From Pseudomonadota bacterium (GTDB taxonomy: Bacteria > Pseudomonadota > Gammaproteobacteria > Burkholderiales > Burkholderiaceae_C), in the NCBI GenBank assembly GCA_030538085.1, contig JAUNUR010000012.1:1-60528 (forward strand): DNA of 60,528 nt, in the 5' to 3' direction. Shown here piece by piece: positions 43,371 through 54,116 of this stretch (the stretch's first letter is position 1; each line of letters starts with the position of its first letter). Below the pieces are notes generated by a model. The model worked only from the letters and a program-made list of their open reading frames with translations. It had not been told where the DNA came from and ran no database searches. Both the position numbers and the translations under genes were made by a program.

Positions 43371-46300
43371 ATGAATGCACCCTTGGCGCACGCCGCGCTT
43401 CCACTTCAGCCTTCCACGGCACCGCGCCTGCGCGAGATTCCGTACAACTACACCAGCTTTTCCGACCGCGAGATCGTGCTGCGCCTGCTGGGCGCCCGCG
43501 CCTGGGAAATCCTTGACCAGTTGCGTGGTGAACGCCACACCGGCCGCTCGGCCCGCATGCTGTACGAGGTGCTGGGCGACATCTGGGTGGTGCGGCGTAA
43601 CCCGTATCTGCAGGACGACCTGCTGGACAACCCGCGCCGCCAGCGCATGCTGGTGGAGGCGCTGAACCACCGTCTGCAGGAAGTCGAGAAGCGCCGCACG
43701 CCCACCGACGACGCCGGGCGCGACGCCCTGGTGGCCGAGCTGCTGGTGGCCGCGCACCGCGTGGTCGAGGCGTTCGACCGCTCGTTCGGCAAGGTGGCCG
43801 AGCTGCGCCGCCACACCGCCAAGGTGCTGGGCAAGCACACGCACAAGGACAACATCAAGTTCGATGGCCTTTCGCGCGTCAGCCACGTGACCGACGCCAC
43901 CGACTGGCGCGTCGAATTCCCCCTGGTGGTGCTGACGCCCGACACCGAGGAAGAGATGGCCGGCCTGGTCAAGGGCTGCATCGAACTGGGCCTCACGGTC
44001 ATTCCGCGCGGCGGCGGCACCGGCTACACCGGCGGCGCGATTCCGCTGGACTGGAAGAGCGCTGTCATCAACACCGAGAAGCTGATCACCATGGGGCCGG
44101 TGGAGCGCATCGCGCTGCCGGGCGTGGAGGGCGAGGTGCCCACCATCCACACCGAGGCCGGCGTGGTGACCCAGCGCGTGGCCAACGCCGCCGAGGCCGC
44201 CGGCCTGGTGTTCGCCGTCGACCCGACCAGCGCCGAGGCCAGTTGCATCGGCGGCAACGTCGCCATGAACGCCGGTGGCAAGAAGGCCGTGCTGTGGGGC
44301 ACGGCGCTGGACAACCTGGTGAGCTGGCGCATGGTGACGCCCACCGCCGAGTGGCTGGAAGTCACGCGCCTGAACCACAACCTGGGCAAAATCCACGACG
44401 CCGAGGTGGCCAGCTTCGAGCTGAAGTATTTCGATGCATCGGGCAAGACGCTCAAGCGCACCGAGCGCCTTGACATTCCCGGCGCCACCTTCCGCAAGGA
44501 AGGGCTGGGCAAGGACGTGACCGACAAGTTCCTCGCCGGCCTGCCCGGCGTGCAGAAGGAAGGTTGCGACGGCCTGATCACCAGCGCGCGCTGGGTGCTG
44601 CACCGCATGCCCGAGCACACGCGCACCGTGTGCCTGGAGTTCTTCGGCCACGCCAAGGACGCGGTGCCCAGCATCGTGGAGATCAAGGACTTCATGTTTG
44701 CCGAGCAGAAGCGCACGGGCACGCTGCTGGCCGGGCTGGAGCACCTGGACGACCGCTACCTGCGCGCCGTCGGCTATTCCACCAAGTCCAAGCGCGGCGG
44801 CCTGCCGAAGATGGTGCTGATCGGCGACATCGCCGGTGACGACCCCGACGCCGTGGCGCGTGCATGCAGCGAGGTGGTGCGCATCGCCAACAGCCGCAGT
44901 GGCGAGGGCTTCACCGCCGTCGAGCCGCAAGCGCGCAAGAAGTTCTGGGCCGACCGCAAGCGCACGGCGGCCATCAGCCGCCACACCAACGCCTTCAAGA
45001 TCAACGAGGACGTGGTGATTCCGCTGCCGCGCATGGCCGAATACACCGACGGCATTGAGCGCATCAACATCGAGCTGAGCCTGCGCAACAAGATCGAGAC
45101 TGCCGACGAGCTGGAGGCCTTCCTGGCGCGCGGCGATCTGCCGCTGGGCCAGGCACCGCAGGGCACGCCGCCGCCGGGGCTGCTGGCCGAGAAAGTGGAA
45201 CTGGCCCTGGGCGTGATCCGCGAGGTGCGCGCGCTGTGGCAGGGCTGGCTGCGCGATATCGACACGCTGTTCCCACAGTTGCAGGACCACAGCCTGCGCG
45301 CCAGTTGGAAGACGCAGATCCGCGATCCGCTGGCCGACATCTTCACCGGCAAGGACTTCGCGCCGCTGATGGCGGCGCTGGGCGAAGTGCAGCAGCGCGT
45401 GCTGAAAGGTCGCGTGTGGATCGCCCTGCACATGCACGCCGGCGACGGCAACGTGCACACCAACATCCCCGTGCACAGCGACAACTACCAGATGCTGCAG
45501 ACCGCGCACGAAGCGGTGGACCGCGTGATGGCGCTGGCCCGCAGCCTGGATGGCGTGATCAGCGGCGAGCACGGCATCGGCATCACCAAGCTCGAATACC
45601 TGACCGACGCCGAGATCGCGCCGTTCGCCGACTACAAGCAGCGCGTCGACCCCGAAGGGCGCTTCAACCGCGGCAAGCTGCTGCGCAATAAAGAACTGCC
45701 CGCTCACCCTGGGCGCCGCCTGCGCTCGGACCTGAGCAATGCCTACACGCCCAGCTTCGGGCTGATGGGGCACGAATCGCTCATCCTGCGGCAAAGCGAC
45801 ATCGGCGCCATCGCCGACTCGATCAAGGACTGCCTGCGCTGCGGCAAGTGCAAGCCCGACTGCAGCACCCACGTGCCGCGCGCCAACCTGCTGTACAGCC
45901 CGCGCAACAAGATTCTGGCCACCTCGCTGCTGGTCGAGGCCTTTTTGTACGAGGAGCAGACGCGCCGCGGCGTCAGCCTGCGGCACTGGGAAGAGTTCGA
46001 GGACGTGGCCGACCACTGCACCGTGTGCCACAAATGCCTGGCGCCCTGCCCGGTCAACATCGATTTCGGCGACGTGACGATGAACATGCGCAACCTGCTG
46101 CGCAAGATGGGCAAGCAGAGCTTCCGCCCCGGCAAGGCGGCCAGCATGTTCTTCCTCAACGCCACCGAGCCCACCGTCATCAACGCCACCAAGCTCGGCC
46201 TATCGGCCGCGTTCGCGGCGCAGCGCGCGGCGGTGGACGTTTTCAAGGTGGCTGGCCGCCAGCAGACCAGGCACCCGCCCGCCACCGTGGGCAAGCCGCC

Positions 46301-47246
46301 GCTGCGCGAGGAGATCATCCACTTCGTCAACAAGAAGCTGCCCGGCGGCCTGCCCACCAAGACGGCGCGCGCGCTGCTGGATATCGAGGACCGCGCCTAC
46401 GTGCCCGTCATCCGCGACCCGAAGGCCACCACGGTGGACAGCGAGGCGGTGTTCTACTTCCCCGGCTGCGGCTCCGAGCGCCTGTTCAGCCAGGTCGGCC
46501 TGGCCACGCAGGCCATGCTGTGGCACGCCGGTGTGCAGACCGTGCTGCCGCCGGGCTATGTGTGCTGCGGCTACCCGCAGCGCGGCAGCGGCCAGTTCGA
46601 CAAGGCCGAGAAGATGATCACCGACAACCGCGTGCTGATGCACCGCGTGGCGACCACGCTCAACTACCTCGACATCAAGACGGTGGTGGTGAGCTGCGGC
46701 ACCTGCTACGACCAGCTGGCGGACTACGATTTCGGCAGCATCTTCCCGGGCAGCCGCATCATCGACATCCACGAATACCTGCTCGAAAAAGGCATCACCC
46801 TGCCCGAGGCCGACCGCGGCGCCTACCTGTACCACGAGCCCTGCCACAACCCCATGAAGCAGCAGGATTCCACCAAGACGGTGAAGGCGCTGCTGGGCGA
46901 CAAGGTGCTGAAGAGCGAGCGCTGCTGCGGCGAAAGCGGCACGCTGGGGGTGACGCGGCCCGACGTGTCGACCCAGGTGCGCTTCCGCAAGGAAGAGGAA
47001 ATCCGCAAGGGCGAGGCCGAGCTGCGCGCCTCAGGTGCCGTGGGCGAGAAGCAGAACGTGAAGATCCTCACCAGCTGCCCCAGCTGCCTGCAGGGCCTGC
47101 ACCGCTACCAGGACGACCTGAAAAACGGCCTGCTGGAGGCCGACTACATCGTCATCGAGATGGCGCGCGCCATCCTGGGCGAGAACTGGATGCGCGAGTA
47201 CGTGGACAGCGCCAACGCGGGCGGCATCGAGCGCGTGCTGGTGTAG
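43371..47246 (+). CDS. FAD-linked oxidase / 4Fe-4S / CCG-domain fusion oxidoreductase
   Basis: A 1,291-residue fusion. The N-terminal part, including an extra domain of about 120 residues before it, has the PCMH-type FAD motif [14 protein letters not shown] (about 214-227) and an FAD-linked oxidase C-terminal domain with [15 protein letters not shown] and [10 protein letters not shown]. Two 4Fe-4S motifs follow: [11 protein letters not shown] from about residue 821 and [12 protein letters not shown] from about 883. Two CCG modules close it: [11 protein letters not shown] and [11 protein letters not shown]. Likely a membrane-associated D-2-hydroxyacid (lactate- or hydroxyglutarate-type) dehydrogenase passing electrons to quinones; the substrate is not certain. 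Confidence 0.88.
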   Translation: MNAPLAHAALPLQPSTAPRLREIPYNYTSFSDREIVLRLLGARAWEILDQLRGERHTGRSARMLYEVLGDIWVVRRNPYLQDDLLDNPRRQRMLVEALNHRLQEVEKRRTPTDDAGRDALVAELLVAAHRVVEAFDRSFGKVAELRRHTAKVLGKHTHKDNIKFDGLSRVSHVTDATDWRVEFPLVVLTPDTEEEMAGLVKGCIELGLTVIPRGGGTGYTGGAIPLDWKSAVINTEKLITMGPVERIALPGVEGEVPTIHTEAGVVTQRVANAAEAAGLVFAVDPTSAEASCIGGNVAMNAGGKKAVLWGTALDNLVSWRMVTPTAEWLEVTRLNHNLGKIHDAEVASFELKYFDASGKTLKRTERLDIPGATFRKEGLGKDVTDKFLAGLPGVQKEGCDGLITSARWVLHRMPEHTRTVCLEFFGHAKDAVPSIVEIKDFMFAEQKRTGTLLAGLEHLDDRYLRAVGYSTKSKRGGLPKMVLIGDIAGDDPDAVARACSEVVRIANSRSGEGFTAVEPQARKKFWADRKRTAAISRHTNAFKINEDVVIPLPRMAEYTDGIERINIELSLRNKIETADELEAFLARGDLPLGQAPQGTPPPGLLAEKVELALGVIREVRALWQGWLRDIDTLFPQLQDHSLRASWKTQIRDPLADIFTGKDFAPLMAALGEVQQRVLKGRVWIALHMHAGDGNVHTNIPVHSDNYQMLQTAHEAVDRVMALARSLDGVISGEHGIGITKLEYLTDAEIAPFADYKQRVDPEGRFNRGKLLRNKELPAHPGRRLRSDLSNAYTPSFGLMGHESLILRQSDIGAIADSIKDCLRCGKCKPDCSTHVPRANLLYSPRNKILATSLLVEAFLYEEQTRRGVSLRHWEEFEDVADHCTVCHKCLAPCPVNIDFGDVTMNMRNLLRKMGKQSFRPGKAASMFFLNATEPTVINATKLGLSAAFAAQRAAVDVFKVAGRQQTRHPPATVGKPPLREEIIHFVNKKLPGGLPTKTARALLDIEDRAYVPVIRDPKATTVDSEAVFYFPGCGSERLFSQVGLATQAMLWHAGVQTVLPPGYVCCGYPQRGSGQFDKAEKMITDNRVLMHRVATTLNYLDIKTVVVSCGTCYDQLADYDFGSIFPGSRIIDIHEYLLEKGITLPEADRGAYLYHEPCHNPMKQQDSTKTVKALLGDKVLKSERCCGESGTLGVTRPDVSTQVRFRKEEEIRKGEAELRASGAVGEKQNVKILTSCPSCLQGLHRYQDDLKNGLLEADYIVIEMARAILGENWMREYVDSANAGGIERVLV

Positions 47247-47255
47247 GTGTAGGGT

Positions 47256-47270
47256 GGGCACTTCGTGCCC
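47256..47270. terminator. Hairpin between convergent genes
   Basis: GGGCAC-TTC-GTGCCC, within GTAGGGTGGGCAC, a repeat-like block. There is no T-run, so termination is uncertain. A fragment resembling the K-type repeat end (GAGAGAGTTTCGTCATTCAG) follows. Confidence 0.35.
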
Positions 47271-47295
47271 GCGTTGGCCTATCGAGAGAGTTTCG

Positions 47296-48183
47296 TCATT
47301 CAGGACGCGCCGCCGGTGCCTTGCCCGTCAAGCCCGCCGCCACGGTGGGATACCGCAGCCGCAGCCCCAGTTCGTGTTTCAAACGCCGGTTGTGCATGCG
47401 GCGCGATTCGCGCATGAAGGACAGTTGCAGCGGCGAAAGCCGCTCAGCCGCCTGCGCGCGGCTGAAGCGCGGCGGGCGCGGCAGGCCGTACAGGCCGGCG
47501 GCCAGGTCGAAGTAGTCGCCCATCTTCAGCTCGCTGTCATCGCAGGCGTGCACCACGCGCTGCGGCTTGCCGCGCCACAGCGCCAGCACCATGGCGCGCG
47601 CCAGGTCGTCGGCATGGATGTGGTTGGTGAACACGTCGTCCGCCGCCGCCAGCACGGGCGTGCCGCGCAGCAGGCGCTCGCGCGGCGTGCCGCCGGGGCG
47701 GTCTTCCGCATAAATGCCCGGAATGCGCAGAACGCCCACGCGCGGGCCCGCCGCGCGGCCAAAGGCGCGCACGTGGCCCTCGGCCGCCACGCGGCGGTGG
47801 GCACGGGCGGTCTGCGGGTTCGGGGCGCGCGTTTCGTCGATCCATGCGCCACCGCAATCGCCGTACACGCCGCTGGTCGAGCCGTACATCAGCGCCACCG
47901 GCACGCTGCGCCGCGCCAGCGCGCGCAGCAGCGCCTGGGTGCGCGCATCGCCCTCGCCCTGGGCGGGCGGCGGCGCCAGGTGAATCACGTGCGTGGCGAT
48001 GCCGGCCAGCCGCTGCAGGCTGGCCGCGTCGTCCAGGTCGCCCGCCAGCGGCACGATGCCCCGCGCGCGCAGCGCCGGCACCGCCGCCGCATCGCGCACC
48101 AGCGCCAGCACGCCCACGCGCGGCGACAGCAGCCGCGCCGCCCGCTGCCCCACGTCGCCACAGCCGACGATGAGCACGCGCAC
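47296..48183 (-). CDS. NAD-dependent epimerase/dehydratase (SDR) family protein
   Basis: About 295 residues of an extended short-chain dehydrogenase-like protein. The N-terminal Rossmann motif is VRVLIVGCGDVGQRAA, followed by GSTSGVYGDCGGAWIDE, which includes the active-site-like YGD, and NHIHADDLARAMVLAL. It resembles YeeZ-type proteins. The start is uncertain: I used GTG at 48183 because the Rossmann strand begins there, and TTG at 48234 is the alternative. Substrate unknown. Confidence 0.8.
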   Translation of the reverse strand: MRVLIVGCGDVGQRAARLLSPRVGVLALVRDAAAVPALRARGIVPLAGDLDDAASLQRLAGIATHVIHLAPPPAQGEGDARTQALLRALARRSVPVALMYGSTSGVYGDCGGAWIDETRAPNPQTARAHRRVAAEGHVRAFGRAAGPRVGVLRIPGIYAEDRPGGTPRERLLRGTPVLAAADDVFTNHIHADDLARAMVLALWRGKPQRVVHACDDSELKMGDYFDLAAGLYGLPRPPRFSRAQAAERLSPLQLSFMRESRRMHNRRLKHELGLRLRYPTVAAGLTGKAPAARPE

Positions 48184-48282
48184 GCGCCTGAAGCGCGCCG
48201 GCAGCGCGCCAAGGGGAGTCTGGTTTGAGGGCAAAATCGACCGGTTCAGCGGGGTGGAAGACCCCGCGAGGATACTCAAGCC

Positions 48283-49347
48283 ATGACCTACACCATCACC
48301 GTGCAACCCAGTGGCCGCAGCTTCGAGGCCGAACCCAGTGAAACCATGCTCGCCGCCGGCATTCGGCAGGGGATAGGCCTGCCCTACGGCTGCAAGGACG
48401 GCGCCTGTGGCTCGTGCAAGTGCAAGAAGATCAGCGGCACCGTCACCCACGGCCCGCACCAGGACAAGGCGCTGAGCGCGCAGGAAGAAACCGACGGCTA
48501 CGTGCTGACCTGCTGCGGCACCGCCACCAGCGACGTGGTGCTGGAGTCGCGCCAGGTCACGCACGCGGGCGCCTTCCCGATCAAGAAAATGCCAGCGCGC
48601 GTGGGACCGCTCGAAAAGCTCTCGCCCGACGTGATGCGCCTGAAGCTGCAACTGCCGGCCAACGACATCATCCAGTACCACGCGGGGCAGTACGTCGAGT
48701 TCATCCTGCGCGATGGCGCGCGGCGCAGCTACTCCATGGCCAACGCGCCGCACACGCTGGTCGAGAACGGCACGCCCATGATTGAGCTGCACATCCGCCA
48801 CATGCCGGGCGGCAAGTTCACCGACCACGTGTTCGGCGCCATGAAGGAGAAGGAAATCCTGCGCATCGAAGGGCCTTACGGCAGCTTCTACCTGCAGGAG
48901 TCGCCCAAGCCCATCGTGCTGCTGGCCTCGGGCACGGGCTTTGCGCCCATCAAGGCCATCATCGAGCACATGCAGTTCATGGGCATCACACGCGAGACCG
49001 TGCTGTACTGGGGCGGCCGCCGCCCGCACGACCTGTACATGGACGAATGGGTGCAGGCACGCTGCGCCGAGATGCCGCACCTGAAGTACGTCCCCGTGGT
49101 GTCTGACGCGCTGCCCGAGGACGGCTGGAGCGGCCGCACCGGCTTCGTGCACCTGGCCGTGCTGCAGGACCTGGCCGATCTGTCGGGTCATCAGGTGTAC
49201 GCCTGCGGTTCGCCCATCGTGGTCGATTCGGCGCGCACTGATTACGTCGAGAAAGCCGGCCTGCCCAGTGAGGAGTTCTTCGCCGACGCCTTTACCAGCG
49301 AGGCGGATAAGGCCCCCCCTGAGTCGCCTGCCGCGCCTTCCCCCTGA
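48283..49347 (+). CDS. CDP-6-deoxy-delta-3,4-glucoseen reductase-like 2Fe-2S/FAD/NAD oxidoreductase
   Basis: A 354-residue ferredoxin-reductase-type protein. The N-terminal plant-type 2Fe-2S domain has CKDGACGSCKCK (about 37-48) and the last ligand in LTCCGTA. The FAD-binding domain has RRSYSMANAP, and the NAD domain has GTGFAPIKAIIEHM. This domain order matches enzymes annotated as CDP-6-deoxyglucoseen reductase and the reductases of oxygenases. No sugar-synthesis genes are nearby, so its electron acceptor is open. The C-terminal codons and stop lie inside a family 4 repeat. Confidence 0.85.
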   Translation: MTYTITVQPSGRSFEAEPSETMLAAGIRQGIGLPYGCKDGACGSCKCKKISGTVTHGPHQDKALSAQEETDGYVLTCCGTATSDVVLESRQVTHAGAFPIKKMPARVGPLEKLSPDVMRLKLQLPANDIIQYHAGQYVEFILRDGARRSYSMANAPHTLVENGTPMIELHIRHMPGGKFTDHVFGAMKEKEILRIEGPYGSFYLQESPKPIVLLASGTGFAPIKAIIEHMQFMGITRETVLYWGGRRPHDLYMDEWVQARCAEMPHLKYVPVVSDALPEDGWSGRTGFVHLAVLQDLADLSGHQVYACGSPIVVDSARTDYVEKAGLPSEEFFADAFTSEADKAPPESPAAPSP

Positions 49348-49417
49348 GGGGGACAACGCTGGCGCCCGGGAAGACCCGGGCACGGCGTTCGCGCGCGGCC
49401 TGCTCCGCGGCCATCGG
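49313..49417 (+). repeat. Stop-proximal GC-rich element, copy d (family 4)
   Basis: CCCCCCCTGAGTCGCCTGC, CCCCCTGAGGGGGACAACG, GGGAAGACCCGGGCACGGCG, CTGCTCCGCGGCCATCGG. The stop codon of the preceding gene is the TGA of the inner CCCCCTGAGGGGG. Confidence 0.75.
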
Positions 49418-49487
49418 CGCACGCATGCGACAGCTTGAACGGATTCGCCGCTCACGCCCACCACTTTTCAACTCTCGGAAGAATTCG

Positions 49488-50453
49488 ATGCAACGACGCC
49501 ACCTGCTCATCACCACCCTTGCCCTGGCCGCCAGCGGCGGCGCCTTCGCGCAGACCGCCAAGCCCATCCGCCTGATCGTGCCCTACGCTCCCGGCGGCCC
49601 GCTGGACGTGACGGCGCGCGCGCTGGCCGAGCAGGTGAAGGATTCGCTGGGCACCGTGGTGGTCGAGAACAAACCCGGAGCCGGCGGCAACATCGGCAGC
49701 GGCATGGTGGCCAAGGCCGCGCCCGACGGCACCACCATCGGCATCGCCGCCGTGGCCACCCACGCCATCAACCCCTGGCTGTTCGGCAAGATGCCCTACG
49801 ACGCCGCCAGGGACTTCGCCCCCATCACGCAGATGGTGCGCGTGCCCAACGTGCTGGTCATCAACGCCGAGACCGCCGCCCGGCTGAAGATCAGCACGCT
49901 GGCCGACCTGATCGCCTATGCGAAAAGCAACCCCGGCAAGCTCAACTACGGCTCGGGCGGCAACGGCTCGGCGGGGCATCTGGCGGGCGAGATGTTCAAG
50001 CAGGGCGCGGGTATCTTCGCCGTGCACATCCCGTACAACGGCGCCAACCCGGCACAGCTGGCGCTGCTGTCGGGGCAGGTGGACTTCAACATCGACAACC
50101 TGGCCTCGGCCGCCGCCAACATCAAAGCCGGCAAGCTGAAGGCGCTGGCCGTCACCACCGCCCAGCGCTCGGCCATGCTGCCGGGCGTGCCCGCCATGGC
50201 CGAAACGCTGAAGGGTTTCGAGGTCGACACCTGGTGGGGTTTGGTGGCCCCCGCCGGCACGCCGCCAGAGGTGGTCGCCAAGCTCAACGCCGCCTTCACC
50301 GCCGCGCTGAAAAGCCCCGAGACGCAGCAGCGCTTTGCCATGCTGATGGCCGAGCCCATGCCCACCACGCCCGAGCAGTTCGGCCAGCTCATGTCGCGCG
50401 AGCGGGCTCGCTACGAGCCGGTGGTCAAACGCTCGGGCGCCAAGGTGGACTGA
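49488..50453 (+). CDS. Tripartite tricarboxylate transporter substrate-binding protein (Bug family)
   Basis: A 321-residue periplasmic protein with a signal peptide (MQRRHLLITT, cleavage after AFA). Family motifs include IRLIVPYAPGGPLDVTARAL, VVVENKPGAGGNIGS, LNYGSGGNGSAGHLAGEMF and VHIPYNGANPAQLALLSGQV. Bug proteins bind organic acids and many other small molecules; Burkholderiales carry large orphan sets, and none of the TctA/TctB membrane partners is here. The ligand cannot be predicted. Confidence 0.93.
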   Translation: MQRRHLLITTLALAASGGAFAQTAKPIRLIVPYAPGGPLDVTARALAEQVKDSLGTVVVENKPGAGGNIGSGMVAKAAPDGTTIGIAAVATHAINPWLFGKMPYDAARDFAPITQMVRVPNVLVINAETAARLKISTLADLIAYAKSNPGKLNYGSGGNGSAGHLAGEMFKQGAGIFAVHIPYNGANPAQLALLSGQVDFNIDNLASAAANIKAGKLKALAVTTAQRSAMLPGVPAMAETLKGFEVDTWWGLVAPAGTPPEVVAKLNAAFTAALKSPETQQRFAMLMAEPMPTTPEQFGQLMSRERARYEPVVKRSGAKVD

Positions 50454-50788
50454 TGCTGGAAGCGGCTTTGATGCGCATTGACGTTCAACATGACAAATGA
50501 CGAATGACTTCGCTGCGCTTCAATGACAAATGGCTCATTTGTCATTTGTCATTCGTCATGCGCGGTGCCAGCCGCGGTCAGCTTAAAGGCTTGAGATCAG
50601 CCCGCAGCCGGAGGCAGGGGGCGTAGAAGCAGCAACCCGGCAAGTACGAAGTGCGCCACGTCACGCGCACTCATCGCCCTCGTCATTGCGGCGAAAGCGA
50701 GAGCGCATGCGGTGGATCGTCCCAGCCATGCAGCACGCCAGACGGCAAACTGCTGTCCGGCTGGCAAGACCTTGAAGTGTGCGGCCCT
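50454..50788. other. Intergenic region between Bug gene and ttrA
   Basis: A 335-base gap between convergent genes. It holds a family 2 repeat at 50488-50582, a small hairpin of GTGCGC and GCGCAC, and the left arm of a REP-like element (GTCATTGCGGCGAAAGC) near 50688. I see no gene in it. Confidence 0.65.
50488..50582 (+). repeat. TGACRAA palindromic repeat, copy J (family 2)
   Basis: ACATGACAAATGACGAATG, TTCGCTGCGCTTCAATGAC, CATTTGTCATTTGTCATTCG, then a degraded hairpin GCGGTGCCAGCCGC. Confidence 0.8.
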
Positions 50789-53700
50789 TCAGGCCGCCTC
50801 CACCCGCACCGGCAAGCCCTGGCGCACGGCGGCGCCCGAGATGGCCTCAACCCAGCCGTTGGGCTGCTGCTCGCCGCGCGTCACGTCCACCAGGCCCATC
50901 TCGTTCATGTTGACGCCAGCGCCCAGCGCGGCGTTGGCCGTCAGCGCCTTGCCGTCGATGGTGTGGGTGCGGGCACCCAGCTCCTTGTGGCCGTAGCCGT
51001 ACTCGACGGCGATGGCGCCGCGCATGATGCCTTCGCGCACGATCGCCACGCCAGTGATGCTGCCGCCCGGCCCGGTCACGCGGATCTTCTGGCCGTTGGC
51101 AATGCCCAGGCGGGCCGCATCGTCGCGGTGGATCGAGATCGGGTTGTGCGGGTGCACCTGGCGCAGGCGGCTGACGCCGATCGACATCGAGCCCATCAGG
51201 TTCGACTTGTACGAGCTCATCAGCAGCGGCCACTCGCTCTCGGGGTACTTCTCGCGCATCGGCGTGCCATCGGCCAAGAGCGGCACTTGCCAGGTCGGGC
51301 AGCCGCTGTAGCGCTCGCCGGTCATGCTGTGGCGCATCTTGGCCAGGTCTTCGTCCCACAGCGGCAGCGCCGGCTTGTGCGCCACCTTCAGGTGGTCGCC
51401 TTCCCAGGCCTGCTCGACCTTGTCGAAGCGGCCGCCGCGCGTCAGCACCATGGCCACCTGGCGCCATTCGCCGGGTTTCAGCTTGGACTCGAGCAGCTCG
51501 CGGTAGCGCTGGTAGCCGGTCACTTCCAGGTCGTCGTCGCTGGCTTCGCCCACGGGCTTGCCGCCCGAGTAGGCGATGTTGGCGGCGCCGCGCAGGTAGA
51601 AGTCGGTGGCGTTGTCCAGGTCGAACGTGTTGCCTTCCTTGTCCTTCAGCGCGCCCGGGCCGAAGCCCGGCATCTTCAGCGTGCGCGCCACGGCGAACAG
51701 GAAGGACTCCAGGTTGATCGGCTCGCCAGCGGCGTTCTTGGCCACGCGCGGTTCGACCACGGGCGAGCGCACGGTGGAAGTCTTGGCCACCACGTCGGCC
51801 CAGGGCACCGAGATGCCCCAGCTTTCGTAGGTCACCGTGTCGGGCACGATGTAGTCGGCGTAGGCGTTGGTCTCGTTGATGAACGGGTTGATGGAGACGA
51901 TCAGCGGAATGCGCTGGGGGTCCTTCAGCCGCTCGATCAGCGCGTTGCGGAAACCCGAGATGGCATACACCATGTTGGCCATGTGGTTGAACCACACCTT
52001 GGCCTTGTAGGGGTAGCCGTTCAGGGCCGAAGCCACCATCTCGCTGGTGATGTTGCCCGCCGCCGGGTACCACGGCGCCGTGGCCGGGTAGGGGTTGGCG
52101 CCGCTTTCCTTCTTGCGCTTGAACTCGCTGGAGCGCTCGTACGGCATGCGCCCGCGGCCCAGGCCCAGGCCGCTGGGCTTGGCGCGGCCGGCGAATTCGG
52201 CGAAGTTGTAGCGCGGGCCGGGGCCGAAGGGGCCGAACGGGCCGGCGTCCAGCACCAGACCGCCCTTGACGTTCAGGTTGCCGACCAGCGTGTTCAGCAT
52301 GCCGATGGCGTAGGCGGTGTGGAAGCCCGCGCCGCTCATGGTGCCGCCGTGCGCATCGGCCACCGCGCGCTTGCCGTGGCTGGTGAATTCGCGCGCCAGG
52401 TTCTCGATCTCTTCACGCGGCACGCCGCACAGGGCTGAGTACTCGTCCAGCGTGTGCTGGTGCACCGAGCGGCGCAGCATCATGAACGAGCTGGCCACGG
52501 CCACGCCCTGGCCTTCGTCGCCCCAGGCGGGCACGTCCAGCGTCATCTCGACCTTCAGGTTGGCCGGTTGCGGCTGGGTGTGCGCCACCAGCGTGCCATC
52601 AGCGGCCTGCACGACGTAGACGTCAGGCACATCCTCGACCTTGGGGGCCGGGGCGGGGGCGGCTGGTGCTGCCGCTGCAGCCGCCGCGGCGCCAGAGCCG
52701 ACAGCCGCTGCTGACGGGGGCTTGGGCGCTGCCGGAGCTGCGGGCGCTGCTGCCGCTGCGGGTGCGGGCTGCTCCACCGGCTTGGGTTCGGGCTTCGGCC
52801 AGCCCAGGTCGGCGCCGCGCAGGAAGGTGCCAAAGCGCGGGTGCTTCGGGTCGGCCACCAGCAGGTGCGTGGCGTTGGTCCAGGTCGCCTCGCCCGCGGC
52901 CGCCATCGCGGCGGGGCTGGGCTGGCTCAGGTTCTGGGCGTCGTAGCGGTCGTTGTCGATGATCCAGCGGATCAGGCCCAGCGCGAGCGCCAGGTCGGTG
53001 GCCGGCTTGATGGCCACCCAGCGGTTGCCGCTGCCGGCCGCCAGGCTGGAGGACGTGGGCAGGATCGGGGACACCACCACGTAGCGGAAGGTGTTGTCCT
53101 TGCGCGAGCGTGCCTCAGCCAGTTCACGCCCCTGGCGCTGGAACGGGTTGCCGGCCTGTGCCGGCGCCGTGCCGATGAACAGGCCGAACTTGGCGCTCGG
53201 CCAGTCAGGCTTGCCGTGCGGCATGCCGCGCAGGTTGCCCAGCGCGGCACCGGCGCCGACGCGGAAACTCTGCCCGCAGTAGGAGCCGTGGTTGCCAAAG
53301 TTGGTGCTGCCGAACGACTGCTCGGTGAAGCGGCGGATCAGCGCCGTGCGCCCCTCGTTGGTGGCGTCGGTGAACATGAACTGGTTCGACTTGGGGCCGT
53401 ACTCGGGGTTCTCCGGGTCGATCAGCGTCTGTGTGTCGAAGGTCGCGCGCAGGCCGTCGACATGGCCTTCGCCGAACAGGTCGCCGCCTTCGCAGACTTC
53501 CTTGACCAGGTCCTCGAACGAGATGCTCTTCCACTCACCGCTGCCACGCGGGCCCACGCGCTTGAGCGGCTGCAGCACGCGGTGCGGGTTCATCTGCTGC
53601 TCGGCCATGGCCGAGCCGCGCGCGCAGGTGGTGGCGCGGTCACCCAGGCCGCCATCGCCACCGAGGCGGGCGAACACGTCGCGCACCGGGGTTTCCATGG

Positions 53701-54100
53701 CCGCCGGGTTGCCGGTGGTCAGCGGGTGGTAGGGGTTGCCAGCCACGCGCAGGATGCGGTTGCTCTCGGTGTCCACGCGCACGCGCACGCCGCACTGCGT
53801 CCAGCAGCCGAGGCAGCTCGACATGCTCACCGTCTGGCCCGGCTGGGTCTGCAGCTTGCCGGTGGCCGCATCGATGCGGAACTCGGGCGTCAGCGCGTTG
53901 CCGCGCGTGGCGTGCGCCGGCACTTCGCCCGCGCTGCCCGTTACCAGGCCCTTGCCGGCCTTGAACAGGGTTTCGCCATAGCCGGCCGCGAAGGCCGCCA
54001 GGCCGCCGGCGGCCACACCGCCGCGCGTGAGCATCTGGCGCTTGCTGAGATCGGGCGGCGTCGTTCCCGCCGGGTTCTTGGTTTTCACTGCGTCATTCAT
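50789..54100 (-). CDS. ttrA: Tetrathionate reductase subunit A (molybdopterin catalytic subunit)
   Basis: A 1,103-residue molybdopterin enzyme of the DMSO-reductase family. The N terminus has an export-type signal with Lys-Arg in SKRQMLTRGG. An iron-sulfur motif (SCLGCWTQCGV, with a later TTCARGSA) precedes the catalytic region; GSYCGQSFRVGAG probably carries the cysteine ligand of the metal. Residues about 436-492 are an Ala/Pro/Lys-rich low-complexity insert. The C-terminal MopB domain is complete. The ATG at 54100 is supported by AAGGAG seven bases upstream. Together with ttrB, ttrC, ttrS and ttrR this makes a full locus. Confidence 0.9.
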   Translation of the reverse strand: MNDAVKTKNPAGTTPPDLSKRQMLTRGGVAAGGLAAFAAGYGETLFKAGKGLVTGSAGEVPAHATRGNALTPEFRIDAATGKLQTQPGQTVSMSSCLGCWTQCGVRVRVDTESNRILRVAGNPYHPLTTGNPAAMETPVRDVFARLGGDGGLGDRATTCARGSAMAEQQMNPHRVLQPLKRVGPRGSGEWKSISFEDLVKEVCEGGDLFGEGHVDGLRATFDTQTLIDPENPEYGPKSNQFMFTDATNEGRTALIRRFTEQSFGSTNFGNHGSYCGQSFRVGAGAALGNLRGMPHGKPDWPSAKFGLFIGTAPAQAGNPFQRQGRELAEARSRKDNTFRYVVVSPILPTSSSLAAGSGNRWVAIKPATDLALALGLIRWIIDNDRYDAQNLSQPSPAAMAAAGEATWTNATHLLVADPKHPRFGTFLRGADLGWPKPEPKPVEQPAPAAAAAPAAPAAPKPPSAAAVGSGAAAAAAAAPAAPAPAPKVEDVPDVYVVQAADGTLVAHTQPQPANLKVEMTLDVPAWGDEGQGVAVASSFMMLRRSVHQHTLDEYSALCGVPREEIENLAREFTSHGKRAVADAHGGTMSGAGFHTAYAIGMLNTLVGNLNVKGGLVLDAGPFGPFGPGPRYNFAEFAGRAKPSGLGLGRGRMPYERSSEFKRKKESGANPYPATAPWYPAAGNITSEMVASALNGYPYKAKVWFNHMANMVYAISGFRNALIERLKDPQRIPLIVSINPFINETNAYADYIVPDTVTYESWGISVPWADVVAKTSTVRSPVVEPRVAKNAAGEPINLESFLFAVARTLKMPGFGPGALKDKEGNTFDLDNATDFYLRGAANIAYSGGKPVGEASDDDLEVTGYQRYRELLESKLKPGEWRQVAMVLTRGGRFDKVEQAWEGDHLKVAHKPALPLWDEDLAKMRHSMTGERYSGCPTWQVPLLADGTPMREKYPESEWPLLMSSYKSNLMGSMSIGVSRLRQVHPHNPISIHRDDAARLGIANGQKIRVTGPGGSITGVAIVREGIMRGAIAVEYGYGHKELGARTHTIDGKALTANAALGAGVNMNEMGLVDVTRGEQQPNGWVEAISGAAVRQGLPVRVEAA

Positions 54101-54116
54101 TACCAATCTCCTTGAA

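Noticed and set aside
43275-46031. A 918-codon open frame antisense to the FAD/Fe-S oxidoreductase
   Set aside because: Same reason: low-information composition, no ribosome-binding site, and a well-supported enzyme on the other strand.
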